64,000 nucleotides of DNA from Halanaerobium hydrogeniformans (GTDB lineage: Bacteria > Bacillota > Halanaerobiia > Halanaerobiales > Halanaerobiaceae), in NCBI RefSeq assembly GCF_000166415.1, contig NC_014654.1:372001-436000 (forward strand), read 5' to 3'. A model generated the notes under the pieces. The model saw nothing but the letters and a program-made list of their open reading frames with translations. It ran no database searches and was not told where the DNA came from. Numbering within the stretch: the stretch's first letter is position 1; each line of letters starts with the position of its first letter. Below are positions 8,879-16,828 of this stretch, in pieces. Position numbers and translations under genes: made by a program.

Positions 8879-9392
8879 GACCTTCACATTATATTTAGAT
8901 TGTATCTTTTTAGATAAGGATAAGAGTAATTTGTTATCTCTAATCCTAACAGCTAAATTGGTAAAAATTATTTCACAGGGATTACTGTTCATATGTTTAA
9001 AATTAGGTGATCCTGGCTGCCCCTTATATTTTTGAGGATTCTTTTTATAATCTTTGAGAGAATTAAAAAAACTTTTCCAGTCCTGAGCTAACTGCTTTAA
9101 TGCCTGTTGTCTGTTATGGGAGTGAAGGTAGTCATTATGCCAGTTATTTTTATATCTAGTTTCTAATTCAGTATAGACAGCTTTTACATCTTTATTATTT
9201 TTAATCTGATAATTGACTATATTATATAATTTAGAGCAATGCCAGGCTAATTCATTAATTATTACTAATTGCTTATGGCTTAATTTAGGCTTGAATTTAA
9301 ATGATAATCGCATTGATTTTTCACCTCCATCCTACTATAATTATATCATACATATGTTTGCTTGTAAAAGAAAAAATGGAGGTTTGATTTTT

Positions 9393-9513
9393 ATGGATAG
9401 AGACTTAAATAACAATTATCATTCTGTTTATAGTCTACAATATCATTATTGTATCTTCTGGTGATGCTGCTATTGAGACAATTAAAAAGTATATTGAAAA
9501 TCAGAATAAATAG
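9393..9513 (+). pseudogene. tnpA: Internally deleted IS200-type transposase tnpA
   Basis: ATG 9393 starts MDRDLNNNYHSVYSLQYH, the characteristic N-terminus of IS200/IS605 TnpA (HUH transposase). After about 20 codons the frame shifts into SSGDAAIETIKKYIENQNK and a stop at 9513, which is the characteristic C-terminus. Roughly 90-100 codons, including the HUH motif and catalytic Tyr, are missing. A ribosome site (TGGAGG) is still present upstream. The gene cannot encode an active transposase. Confidence 0.85.
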
Positions 9514-9521
9514 CCAATTCA

Positions 9522-9551
9522 TCTCCAGCCAATGCATAGCTTGGATGGAGT
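9522..9551 (+). repeat. IS200/IS605 subterminal hairpin
   Basis: CTCCAGCCAA and TTGGATGGAG can pair with one mismatch around an eight-base loop. It lies just after the tnpA stop, where TnpA recognition hairpins sit. A close copy occurs at about 21903-21932. Confidence 0.7.
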
Positions 9552-9639
9552 TTTCTTGGCAATTTTATATAAAAACCAACAATTTTGTTTCTAGAAGCTA
9601 AATTAATAAGCTGTAGAGTTAATAGAAAAGGAGGATTTT

Positions 9640-10512
9640 ATGTATAAAATTGAGAACGAAGAACTTTTAGTCGAATTTGAGCTGCTTGGTGCTCAGATGA
9701 GAAGGCTTAAATCAAAAGTTAAGGATAAAGATTATTTGTGGCACGGAGATGCTAAATACTGGAAGCGAAGTGCTCCAGTATTATTTCCCATTGTGGGCAG
9801 GTTAAAAAATGATGAATATCAATTTGAAGGTAAAAAATACAGCCTTTCTCAGCATGGTTTCGCCAGAGATAAGGACTTTGAGCTCAGAGAAAATAAAGAG
9901 AAGAGGATATTATTCCGTCTTATCCACTCTCAGGCTACTCTGGAGGTTTATCCTTTTAAATTTGAACTCTACATAGAATATAGACTAAAGAAAAATAGGC
10001 TAGAAATAGAATATCGGGTTAAAAATATAGATGACAGAGACATCTATTTTTCCATCGGGGCTCACCCTGCATTTTACTGGCCGCTTGATAAAAATTTGAG
10101 CAAAGAAGATTATATTTTAGAATTCGAGCAGCCGGAAAACTTAAAACGACATTTATTAAATGAAAAAGGTCTTTTGACAGCTGAAAGTGAAGATTTTTTA
10201 AAAGACAGCAGAAAAATAGAGCTTAATGAAGAATTATTTAAAGCTGATGCTCTGGTTTTTAAAGATCCTAAATCACAGAGTATTACTTTAAAATCTTCCC
10301 TATCCAATGATGAGCTAAAACTTAACTTTGAATCCTTTCCCTATCTGGGTATCTGGTCAAAAGCTGAAGGTGCTCCCTTTATATGTATAGAGCCCTGGTA
10401 TGGAATAGCTGATTCTGCTGACTCCGAGGGCGATCTAAAAAATAAAGAAGGAATAATTAGACTCAAAAGCGAAGCAGAGTTTTACTGTCAGCACAGTATC
10501 GAAATCAAATAA
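9640..10512 (+). CDS. Aldose 1-epimerase family protein (LacX-like)
   Basis: A 290-residue cytosolic protein of the galactose mutarotase superfamily, LacX branch, expected to interconvert alpha and beta anomers of a sugar or act on a related sugar. Motifs: VLFPIVGRL, SQHGFARD, FSIGAHPAFYWP and EPWYGIAD near the C-terminus, carrying the usual His and Glu positions. It starts at ATG 9640 after AGGAGG. It stands alone between the IS and a CDGSH gene, so the sugar is not indicated by context. Confidence 0.85.
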   Translation: MYKIENEELLVEFELLGAQMRRLKSKVKDKDYLWHGDAKYWKRSAPVLFPIVGRLKNDEYQFEGKKYSLSQHGFARDKDFELRENKEKRILFRLIHSQATLEVYPFKFELYIEYRLKKNRLEIEYRVKNIDDRDIYFSIGAHPAFYWPLDKNLSKEDYILEFEQPENLKRHLLNEKGLLTAESEDFLKDSRKIELNEELFKADALVFKDPKSQSITLKSSLSNDELKLNFESFPYLGIWSKAEGAPFICIEPWYGIADSADSEGDLKNKEGIIRLKSEAEFYCQHSIEIK

Positions 10513-10544
10513 GAATTTAAATAATTTAAAAATGAGGTGTTAAA

Positions 10545-11219
10545 ATGGCTAAAGAAGAGGCAAAAATAAAAATCATAAAAGATGGACCTTATCTTGTCAC
10601 TGGTGGGATTCCCTTAAAGGAAAAAATAATCGTTGAAGTAGGCAATCATTATGAATATCAGCCTGGAAGAGAGTTACCCCAATCTGAAAGCTATTCCCTC
10701 TGCCGCTGTGGTCAGTCAAATAATCCACCTTTTTGTGATGGCTCCCATCATGAGGTCGATTTTGATGGTACAGAAATAGCAGACAAAGTGGATTACCAGG
10801 AGCGGTCAGAACATATAGAGGGTGAAGAAGTAGATCTTTTAGATGACCATAGATGTGCACTGGCCAGATTCTGCCACACAGAAAAGGGCAGCACCTGGGA
10901 AATGGTAAAAGAATCAGCAGATGAAGAAAAGAAAAAAGAGGCAATTAAATCTGCTGATGAGTGTCCTGCTGGCAGACTAACCGTAATTGATAAAGATGGT
11001 GAGTTTTTAGAAAAAGATTATCAACCCCAGATAGAGATCTTACAGGATGGTGAATATGGTTTTGGAGCTGGTATTTATGTAAAAGGAAAGATTTTAGTTG
11101 AATCTGCAGATGGAAGCCATTATCAGAGACGCAACAGACTTACCCTTTGCCGCTGTGGTAAGTCCAGAAACAAGCCCTTTTGTGATGGCTGTCATTTAAA
11201 ATTCAAGTTCAAGGAATAG
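10545..11219 (+). CDS. Double CDGSH-type iron-sulfur protein with central ferredoxin-like segment
   Basis: A 224-residue redox protein with two CDGSH [2Fe-2S] motifs of the form CxCx8CDGxxH: C53, C55, C64, H68 and C202, C204, C213, H217. In the second motif the usual Ser/Thr/Ala is Cys (CDGCH). Between them lies a segment with HRCALARFCHTEKG ... DECPAG, resembling the small iron-binding domain often fused to CDGSH repeats. The family carries 3-Cys/1-His clusters that transfer electrons or clusters; no specific partner is known here. It starts 32 bases after the mutarotase gene, so the two may share a transcript. Confidence 0.85.
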   Translation: MAKEEAKIKIIKDGPYLVTGGIPLKEKIIVEVGNHYEYQPGRELPQSESYSLCRCGQSNNPPFCDGSHHEVDFDGTEIADKVDYQERSEHIEGEEVDLLDDHRCALARFCHTEKGSTWEMVKESADEEKKKEAIKSADECPAGRLTVIDKDGEFLEKDYQPQIEILQDGEYGFGAGIYVKGKILVESADGSHYQRRNRLTLCRCGKSRNKPFCDGCHLKFKFKE

Positions 11220-11227
11220 CAAAAAGA

Positions 11228-11274
11228 AAAGCTCCCCGTCAGAGATCAAATTCATCTCTTTAACCGGGAGCTTT
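11228..11274. terminator. Bidirectional hairpin between convergent genes
   Basis: AAAGCTCCC (11228-11236) pairs with GGGAGCTTT (11266-11274), and an inner AGAGAT/ATCTCT stem extends it. The T-rich tail is better on the minus strand (CTTTTCTTTTT), so it mainly ends the small secreted-protein gene. Confidence 0.75.
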
Positions 11275-11305
11275 GAAAATTAGGGGAGAATTTAATTAAA
11301 AATTA

Positions 11306-11584
11306 TTATTTACCGAATCTTTGTCTATTTGTTTGTTCACCACGTTGATTAAAACGTCCATTTTCTCCTGCTTCTTGTTTAAGCATTCTTGTTTCCTGTC
11401 TCTGTTCTCTGATCTGCAGTTCTTCGTCAGTACATTCTTCTCCATTTTCTCTGTATTGAGCTGTCTCTGTCTGGATGTTCATTCTCTGCTGCATATTCCT
11501 GCCCTGATCGGCAGCAAAAATCAAGCTAGTAGAAGTAGCTATAAGGGCCAGAACTATGAGCATCACAAGTACCATCTTTTTCAT
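11306..11584 (-). CDS. Small secreted Gln/Arg-rich protein, unknown function
   Basis: A 92-residue protein with a clear signal peptide: MKKMVLVMLIVLALIA then SLIFAADQ, cleavage likely after the AxA-like FAA. The mature part is about 68 residues, very polar and rich in Gln, Arg and Glu, with QQRM, REQRQETR and two Cys-poor repeats of NxRxRxR type; one Cys is present (EECTDEE). No family recognised. A strong AGGAGG precedes the ATG. It probably acts outside the cytoplasmic membrane. Confidence 0.7.
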   Translation of the reverse strand: MKKMVLVMLIVLALIATSTSLIFAADQGRNMQQRMNIQTETAQYRENGEECTDEELQIREQRQETRMLKQEAGENGRFNQRGEQTNRQRFGK

Positions 11585-11735
11585 TTTTCATTCCTCCTTT
11601 TGCTGTTCTAAATCAAGTTTAACAATTAAATATGAAGATATTATGAATTTAAAATTATTTTTGTAAAGTAATTTATTTAAATTTTCAAAAAAATAGAATA
11701 AAATTAAATGAAGAAGTCAATAAGGAGGTAATATA

Positions 11736-12464
11736 ATGAAAGCAGATAAAATTTCAGCAGTTAAAAAAGCTGAAGGTGCAGGTGCAGAGGTAAATAGACT
11801 TTTCCCCAATAGAAGCCGCAGTGATTTTCATGACCCATTTGTTTTGCTTGACGAGTTTTTTGTTGAGCCCCCAAATGAATTTGCTCCCCATGAACACAGG
11901 GGATTTGAAGCAATAACCTATATGCTAGAAGGTCATTTTATCCATGAAGATAATTTAGGTAATAAAGCTGAGGTGGGTCCGGGTGGGATTCAGGCTTTTA
12001 ATGCCGGGAAAAGCATTACCCATTCAGAAAAACCCGGGCCAGAAGGTTTAAGCAGGGGCATACAACTCTGGATCAATCTTCCTCAAAATATGAAAAATTC
12101 AGAACCAGGCTATCAAACAATCAAGGCTGATCAGATCGAAGAAGAATCAACATCTGATCTTTTGATCAGGAAGATAGCAGGTCAGGATTCTAAATTAGAA
12201 CTACAGACAGAAATAGAATACCTTGATATTAAGGTAAAAAATGATACTAAGTTCCATGATAAACTAAAAACAGATCAGGTAGGCGTGGTTTACCTGATTA
12301 ATGGTAAAATAGAAGGTGAGTATGACCTTGCTGCCAGAGAAGGACTGCTGATCGAAGCTGGAGAAGAGATTTCTCTTGACTTTAAAGAGGGCAGTAGATT
12401 GATATTCTTAAAAGGGAAACCTCATCATCAGGCGATAAAATTAAGAGGTTCATTTGTGGAGTAG
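11736..12464 (+). CDS. Pirin family protein
   Basis: A 242-residue bicupin of the pirin family (YhhW/YhaK type). The metal-site residues are all present in the N-terminal cupin: H52, H54 (PHEHRGFE), H96 and E98 (THSEKP). Bacterial pirins bind Fe or another metal, and some oxidise quercetin; physiological role is uncertain. AAGGAGG lies upstream of ATG. It stands alone. Confidence 0.9.
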   Translation: MKADKISAVKKAEGAGAEVNRLFPNRSRSDFHDPFVLLDEFFVEPPNEFAPHEHRGFEAITYMLEGHFIHEDNLGNKAEVGPGGIQAFNAGKSITHSEKPGPEGLSRGIQLWINLPQNMKNSEPGYQTIKADQIEEESTSDLLIRKIAGQDSKLELQTEIEYLDIKVKNDTKFHDKLKTDQVGVVYLINGKIEGEYDLAAREGLLIEAGEEISLDFKEGSRLIFLKGKPHHQAIKLRGSFVE

Positions 12465-12538
12465 GTTAATCAAAATAAAGTTGTGAAAAAGGCAGATATT
12501 TAAATATATAGGCAGGAAAATTTAATTTTAGCGTGAAC

Positions 12539-12761
12539 TATAATTATATATAATCCCTTCATTTTGAGTTAATATTTTCTAATTGTTTGTTTAATTAATA
12601 ATGGCTCTGGTGAAGGGATACTTTTGTTTAATTTAGCTTATTTAATTTACATTATTATTAATAACTGATATTATTATGGGTGATATATTAATATATCAAC
12701 CATAAGGTAAAGAAATTTACCTTATTAAAAATAATTTAAAACAGAAGAAGGAGTTTAATTA
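12539..12761 (+). promoter_or_regulatory. Structured leader upstream of a c-di-GMP signalling gene
   Basis: This nearly 300-base gap has two TATAAT hexamers (12539-12544, 12549-12554). A long-range inverted repeat ATCCCTTCA (12553-12561) / TGAAGGGAT (12611-12619) also pairs an inner GAG/CTC. A perfect 18-bp palindrome TGATATATTAATATATCA lies at 12681-12698. A perfect 10-bp stem with GAAA loop follows (12702-12711 with 12716-12725), next to the ribosome site AGAAGGAG. No known riboswitch consensus was recognised. Confidence 0.45.
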
Positions 12762-15700
12762 ATGGATCAAAACATTGTTATAATTGCAGCCAAAAAAAAT
12801 ATAGAGGAAAAAATAGAGTCTCTAGTTTTACAGATGGATAATATTATTGAAGCTAGTTTTTCTTCAGCCGAGCAAGCAGCTGCTTATATTTTAGCCAATC
12901 CAGGTAAAGTAGATTTAATAATTTTAAGCAGTTTTTATGAAGATGGAATTTTTTCTTATCAAATCGCAGAAAAGATTAAATCTAAGTATGAGCTGCCGAT
13001 TATTTTTCTAAATGATGGTGCTCAGAGCTTTAATTCTAAGGCGAAACTTAAAAATGGAGATCTTGTTCTCAGCCTGCCTGAAAATAAAACCGAGCTTGAG
13101 ATTTTTAAATATAATATAAAAAAGTTTATAAATAATTTTAAAATAAAACAGCAGTGTCAGTTAAAGCAATATTCTCTGGATTCACTCTCAGCTCATATTG
13201 CTGTACTTGATCAAAAAGGTGTAATTAAATATACCAATAAGGCCTGGGATGATTTCGGAAGAGAAAATGGTTTAGAGCCGGCCCAGAGCGGGGTCGGGAT
13301 CAATTATCTTGAGCTGCTGGAAAAGGCTGCTGAAGCTGAAAACAGCTCTGATATTCTAGCAGGATTAAAAAGTGTAATCAATCAAGAAAAAGATCTATTT
13401 ACCTTTGAATATCCCTGTCATTCCCTGTTTGAAGAAAGATGGTTTAAATTAAGGGCCACTCCTTTTAAAGGTAAGGGAGCCTTTGCAGCAGTTGTTGCTC
13501 ATGAAAATATCACTCAACGCAAACTGGCGGAAAAAGAACTGGAAGTTTTAAATAAAGAGTATGAAAATATTTTTGAGAATGTTCAAAACAGTATTTTTCT
13601 TTTAAATGTAGAAACTGGTGAAAAAATTACTTATCAGCGTTTAAATTCTTTAGAAGAAAATTTAACCGGGATTAAAACCGGTGCTATTAAGGGTAAAACC
13701 CCTGTTGAAGCCTTTGGAGAAGATCTGGGCAGTAAAATCGAAAAAAGGTATAGAAAATGTCTGAGAAAAAAAGAAAGCATAGAATATGAAGAAAAGATCG
13801 AACTTCCGGGAGGATTAAGGTACTGGCTGACCAAGTTAAATCCAATAATCATAGATGGAAAAGTAGAAAAAATTGTGGGAACTTCACTTGATATAACGGA
13901 ATCGAAGCAAAAAGAGGCTAAACTTGAGGCCATTTTTAAGGCCAGTCAAAATATATCCTTTATAATCACAGAGGCAACAGATGATAAAAGGGATTCTGTG
14001 ATCAGAGAGTTCAGTCCAGGTGCAGAAAATATTTTTGGTTACAGTAGAGAGGAAATGATTGATTCTTCTGTTTCTAAGCTGCACAGTAGGGAAGAAACTC
14101 GTCAGTTTCCCAATATGCATGCCCTTATCGAAGACGGAAAAAGCTGGAGTGATGAGGTAGTATTAGTTCGCAAAAATGGTGAAAGATTCCCGGCTTTGTT
14201 TACTGTTTTTCCTCTGGGTGATTATGCAGATAAAAAGCTTTTAACCTTGGGAGTAACTGTCGATATTTCTGAGCGTAAAGAGGTTGAAGAAAAGCTTAAA
14301 AAAAGCAAAAAGTTGTATCAGGGTTTAATCGAATCACAAAATGATTTAATCGTTCGGGTTGATAGTGAAAACAGATTTAACTATGTTAATGATGCCTACT
14401 GTGAATTATTCGGCAAAAACAGGAAGGAACTTATCGGTAGTAAATTTACTCCCTTAGTTCACGAAGATGATTTAGAAAGCACCTTAGAAGCGATGAAAGA
14501 TCTCAACAAACCTCCTTATAGGGCTTATATGGAACAACGGGCGATGACAGTTGACGGTTGGCGCTGGATTTCCTGGGAGGATAATGCGATTTTAAATGAA
14601 ATGGGAGAGATCACAGAAATACAGGGTGTAGGAAGAGATATCACCGAACTTAAAGAAACAGAAAAGGCACTTAAAGAAAGCCAGAGAAAACTAGAACAGT
14701 TAATAGCCCAGACCACAGCTGTTATTTACTCCTATCAGATAGTTGATGGTGAACTTGAAATAACCTATCTCAATGAAAATGTAGAGAACATTCTGGGTTT
14801 TAAACCTGAAGATTTTATCGGTGAAGAAGAATTTCATTTGAGCTGTGTTCATCCTGAAGATAGAGAAATATTAAAAGAAAAAATCGAAAAAACCACGATC
14901 AAAGATATTTCAATTGATGAATACCGCTTTAAGGATAAACAAGGTAATTACTACTGGTTATATGATCAGCAGAAAGTTATAAGCAGAAAAGGTGGAGTGA
15001 TCAAGGTTATCGGTTCCTGGCTTGATTATACAGCTGAACACGAAAAACACAAAGAAAAAATAGATAAACTGCTTTATAAAGATGTTTTAACTGGGCTCAA
15101 TAATAGAAAATATTTTGAAGAAAATGAGATTATTAAAGTAATAGATCAGAAAAATAATTTACCCTTGAGTGTTATTAAAGCGGATATTAATGGACTAAAG
15201 CTGATTAATGACAGTTATGGTGATGAGCTTGGTGATCAATATTTGATCAAAGCAACTCAAATTTTGGAAGAATCGGTTCCTGAGCAGGCTGTTATGGCCC
15301 GCTGGGGTGGAGATGAATTTTTAATTCTGCTTCCCAAAACAGATAAAGTTGAAGTGCAAGCAATAATGAATGAAATCAGAACTAAAATGGACCGTTCTTT
15401 CATCAAAGATATCCCCATTTCGATGGGGCTAGGTACCGCAACTAAGTTTGATATTGGTCAGGAGATGGAGACAGTTTTAACCGAAGCCGATGATCTGATG
15501 TATCAAAATAAATTGCTGGAAAAAAGAAGCGCAAAAAGCAAGATCGTGGAAAGTATAATTAATGCCCTTGCAGCTAAAAGTGATGAGACCAAAGACCATG
15601 CTGTTCGAATGAGTAAAAATGCGCGTGAGCTTGGCAGGAGACTTGGGCTTGATAATTCAGAATTGGATAAACTTTCTCTGCTGGCAAAACTGCATGATAT

Positions 15701-16085
15701 AGGTAAGACCACTATTTCTGAGGAGATCTTAACAAAGCCGGGTAAACTGAATCAAAAAGAATGGGAAATAATGAAAACCCATCCCAAAATGGGCTTTAAG
15801 ATCGCCAGTGCTTCTAGTGAATTTGCTGTAGTAGCTGAAGAGATATTATCACATCATGAGCGCTGGGATGGCAGTGGTTATCCCAGGGGTTTAAAAGGGG
15901 AAGAGATTCCTTATCTGGCAAGGATCATCTCAATAATCGATGCCTATGATGTTATGACAAATGAGCGGCCTTATACTAAGGCCATAAATGAAATAGATGC
16001 ATTGGCTGAAGTAAAACGCTGTGCAGGCAGCCAATTTGATCCACAGATTGCTGAAGAATTTATTGCTATGCTTTCAGGTGAGTGA
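12762..16085 (+). CDS. PAS-rich diguanylate cyclase / HD-GYP phosphodiesterase
   Basis: A 1107-residue soluble sensor that should make and/or degrade cyclic di-GMP. Residues 1-130 look like a degenerate response-regulator receiver. About five PAS domains follow (roughly 140-255, 263-385, 385-510, 515-640, 645-775). A GGDEF domain spans about 780-930 with an intact RWGGDEF at about residue 847. The C-terminal HD-GYP domain has HDIGK at about 978 and HHERWDGSGYP near 1041. Both output motifs are intact, so either activity is possible. No signal peptide or membrane segment is seen. Confidence 0.9.
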   Translation: MDQNIVIIAAKKNIEEKIESLVLQMDNIIEASFSSAEQAAAYILANPGKVDLIILSSFYEDGIFSYQIAEKIKSKYELPIIFLNDGAQSFNSKAKLKNGDLVLSLPENKTELEIFKYNIKKFINNFKIKQQCQLKQYSLDSLSAHIAVLDQKGVIKYTNKAWDDFGRENGLEPAQSGVGINYLELLEKAAEAENSSDILAGLKSVINQEKDLFTFEYPCHSLFEERWFKLRATPFKGKGAFAAVVAHENITQRKLAEKELEVLNKEYENIFENVQNSIFLLNVETGEKITYQRLNSLEENLTGIKTGAIKGKTPVEAFGEDLGSKIEKRYRKCLRKKESIEYEEKIELPGGLRYWLTKLNPIIIDGKVEKIVGTSLDITESKQKEAKLEAIFKASQNISFIITEATDDKRDSVIREFSPGAENIFGYSREEMIDSSVSKLHSREETRQFPNMHALIEDGKSWSDEVVLVRKNGERFPALFTVFPLGDYADKKLLTLGVTVDISERKEVEEKLKKSKKLYQGLIESQNDLIVRVDSENRFNYVNDAYCELFGKNRKELIGSKFTPLVHEDDLESTLEAMKDLNKPPYRAYMEQRAMTVDGWRWISWEDNAILNEMGEITEIQGVGRDITELKETEKALKESQRKLEQLIAQTTAVIYSYQIVDGELEITYLNENVENILGFKPEDFIGEEEFHLSCVHPEDREILKEKIEKTTIKDISIDEYRFKDKQGNYYWLYDQQKVISRKGGVIKVIGSWLDYTAEHEKHKEKIDKLLYKDVLTGLNNRKYFEENEIIKVIDQKNNLPLSVIKADINGLKLINDSYGDELGDQYLIKATQILEESVPEQAVMARWGGDEFLILLPKTDKVEVQAIMNEIRTKMDRSFIKDIPISMGLGTATKFDIGQEMETVLTEADDLMYQNKLLEKRSAKSKIVESIINALAAKSDETKDHAVRMSKNARELGRRLGLDNSELDKLSLLAKLHDIGKTTISEEILTKPGKLNQKEWEIMKTHPKMGFKIASASSEFAVVAEEILSHHERWDGSGYPRGLKGEEIPYLARIISIIDAYDVMTNERPYTKAINEIDALAEVKRCAGSQFDPQIAEEFIAMLSGE

Positions 16086-16107
16086 AGAAAAAATTAATAA
16101 TAATTCA

Positions 16108-16168
16108 AGAGGGGTATTGTTGTAGCTGATAAGTATTTTAATGGAATTGGCGGCAGTGATACCCCTCT
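16108..16168. repeat. Inverted repeat after the GGDEF/HD-GYP gene
   Basis: AGAGGGGTAT (16108-16117) and ATACCCCTCT (16159-16168) are perfectly complementary around a 41-base loop. No T run follows on either strand, so it is not a classical terminator. It lies between convergent genes. Confidence 0.5.
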
Positions 16169-16233
16169 GTCGATTCAATAATTCAGGGAAGAAATGAAAG
16201 AATAATCGACTTTTTTAAATTTCCAGTTTTAAA

Positions 16234-16611
16234 TCAGTCCAGGTTGATCAAAACACAGCTTTCAACAATAGTTATCTTATTATTTTTAGCAAAGTCTCTT
16301 ATTTGAGAGCTCCTTGTTCCCGGCTGCAGCCAGACATAATTAATACCTTCAGTTTTGATGTTTTCCATTACTTTAATTCCAATTCTAGGATTAACAACCA
16401 TATCCACAACATCTATTTCTACAGGGACTGAAGCCAGGTCAGGGTAACATTGATCTCCATCAATAGTTTCGAGATTTGGATTGACAGGATAAACATTGTA
16501 ATTGTGATTTTTAAGTTTTTTATATATTTTATAGCCAAATTTATTTTTCTTGTCTGTAGCACCCACCACAGCCCAGTTCTTCATTTCTAAAGTCTTTTCT
16601 CTATCATTCAT
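16234..16611 (-). CDS. CoA-binding (YccU-type) protein
   Basis: A 125-residue small Rossmann protein of the CoA_binding_2 family. Seen: WAVVGATDKKNKFGYKIYKKL, YPVNPNLETIDGDQCYPDL, and WLQPGTRSSQIRDFA near the end, all family hallmarks. It is expected to bind CoA or acyl-CoA in the cytosol; biological role of the family is poorly defined. Ribosome site GGGGGG precedes ATG by about eight bases. Confidence 0.85.
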   Translation of the reverse strand: MNDREKTLEMKNWAVVGATDKKNKFGYKIYKKLKNHNYNVYPVNPNLETIDGDQCYPDLASVPVEIDVVDMVVNPRIGIKVMENIKTEGINYVWLQPGTRSSQIRDFAKNNKITIVESCVLINLD

Positions 16612-16828
16612 TTGCTTTCCCCCCTTAGTAAAAAATTAAATTTCTTGATCTTAAGCTAATTATACTTAATTAAAGATATTATTTCAATCTCTAGCATTTT
16701 TAGTGAGAATATTTCATCAATTAAAAGGATAAATCTTTTTGCTGGAGAATTATTAAATAGAGAGCTTTTTAAATAGCTGTCTGGATCTTTGAATTCTGTT
16801 CTCGGCAAGAAAAATTAAAAGGGGCGAT

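Larger units (their letters stand above)
7932..9313 (-). pseudogene. tnpB: TnpB RNA-guided nuclease gene, broken by two small insertions
   Basis: Reading the minus strand from ATG 9313, three pieces line up in order with IS605-type TnpB. N-terminal part: MRLSFKFKPKLSHKQLV to KYNVK. Middle: LNFELPEAVQ, then the RuvC start MAIDLGLDNLAT, to DESYTSGC. C-terminal part: SVDLEKINK, then the zinc/RuvC-III region LLINADQNGSFNILRKY, ending at TAA 7932. The two joints are each split by a 62-64 bp sequence with stop codons (8815-8878, 8157-8220). Without them the frame is continuous. The usual RuvC-II glutamate (IxxED) reads IVIGD here. A truncated protein starting at MAIDLG (8661) might still be made. 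Confidence 0.85.
7775..9570 (-). mobile_element. Degenerate IS200/IS605-family element (divergent tnpA/tnpB)
   Basis: The element carries a decayed tnpA on the plus strand (9393-9513) and a broken tnpB on the minus strand (7932-9313), the divergent IS605 layout. Beyond tnpA is a subterminal hairpin (about 9522-9551: CTCCAGCCAA ... TTGGATGGAG) of the kind TnpA binds. Beyond tnpB the end is near GTGAACCTCTCCACC (about 7775). Boundaries are approximate because these elements leave no inverted repeats or target duplications. It sits at the truncation point of the glycosylase gene. Confidence 0.8.

Noticed and set aside
8188-9313. Two separate transposase genes
   Set aside because: The pieces, with an unannotated middle and a C-terminal part down to 7932, form one TnpB once the two small insertions are removed.
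9213-9464. An open frame of 83 codons across the tnpA/tnpB divide
   Set aside because: It is a chance joining of antisense tnpB sequence with the start of the tnpA remnant, which begins at ATG 9393.
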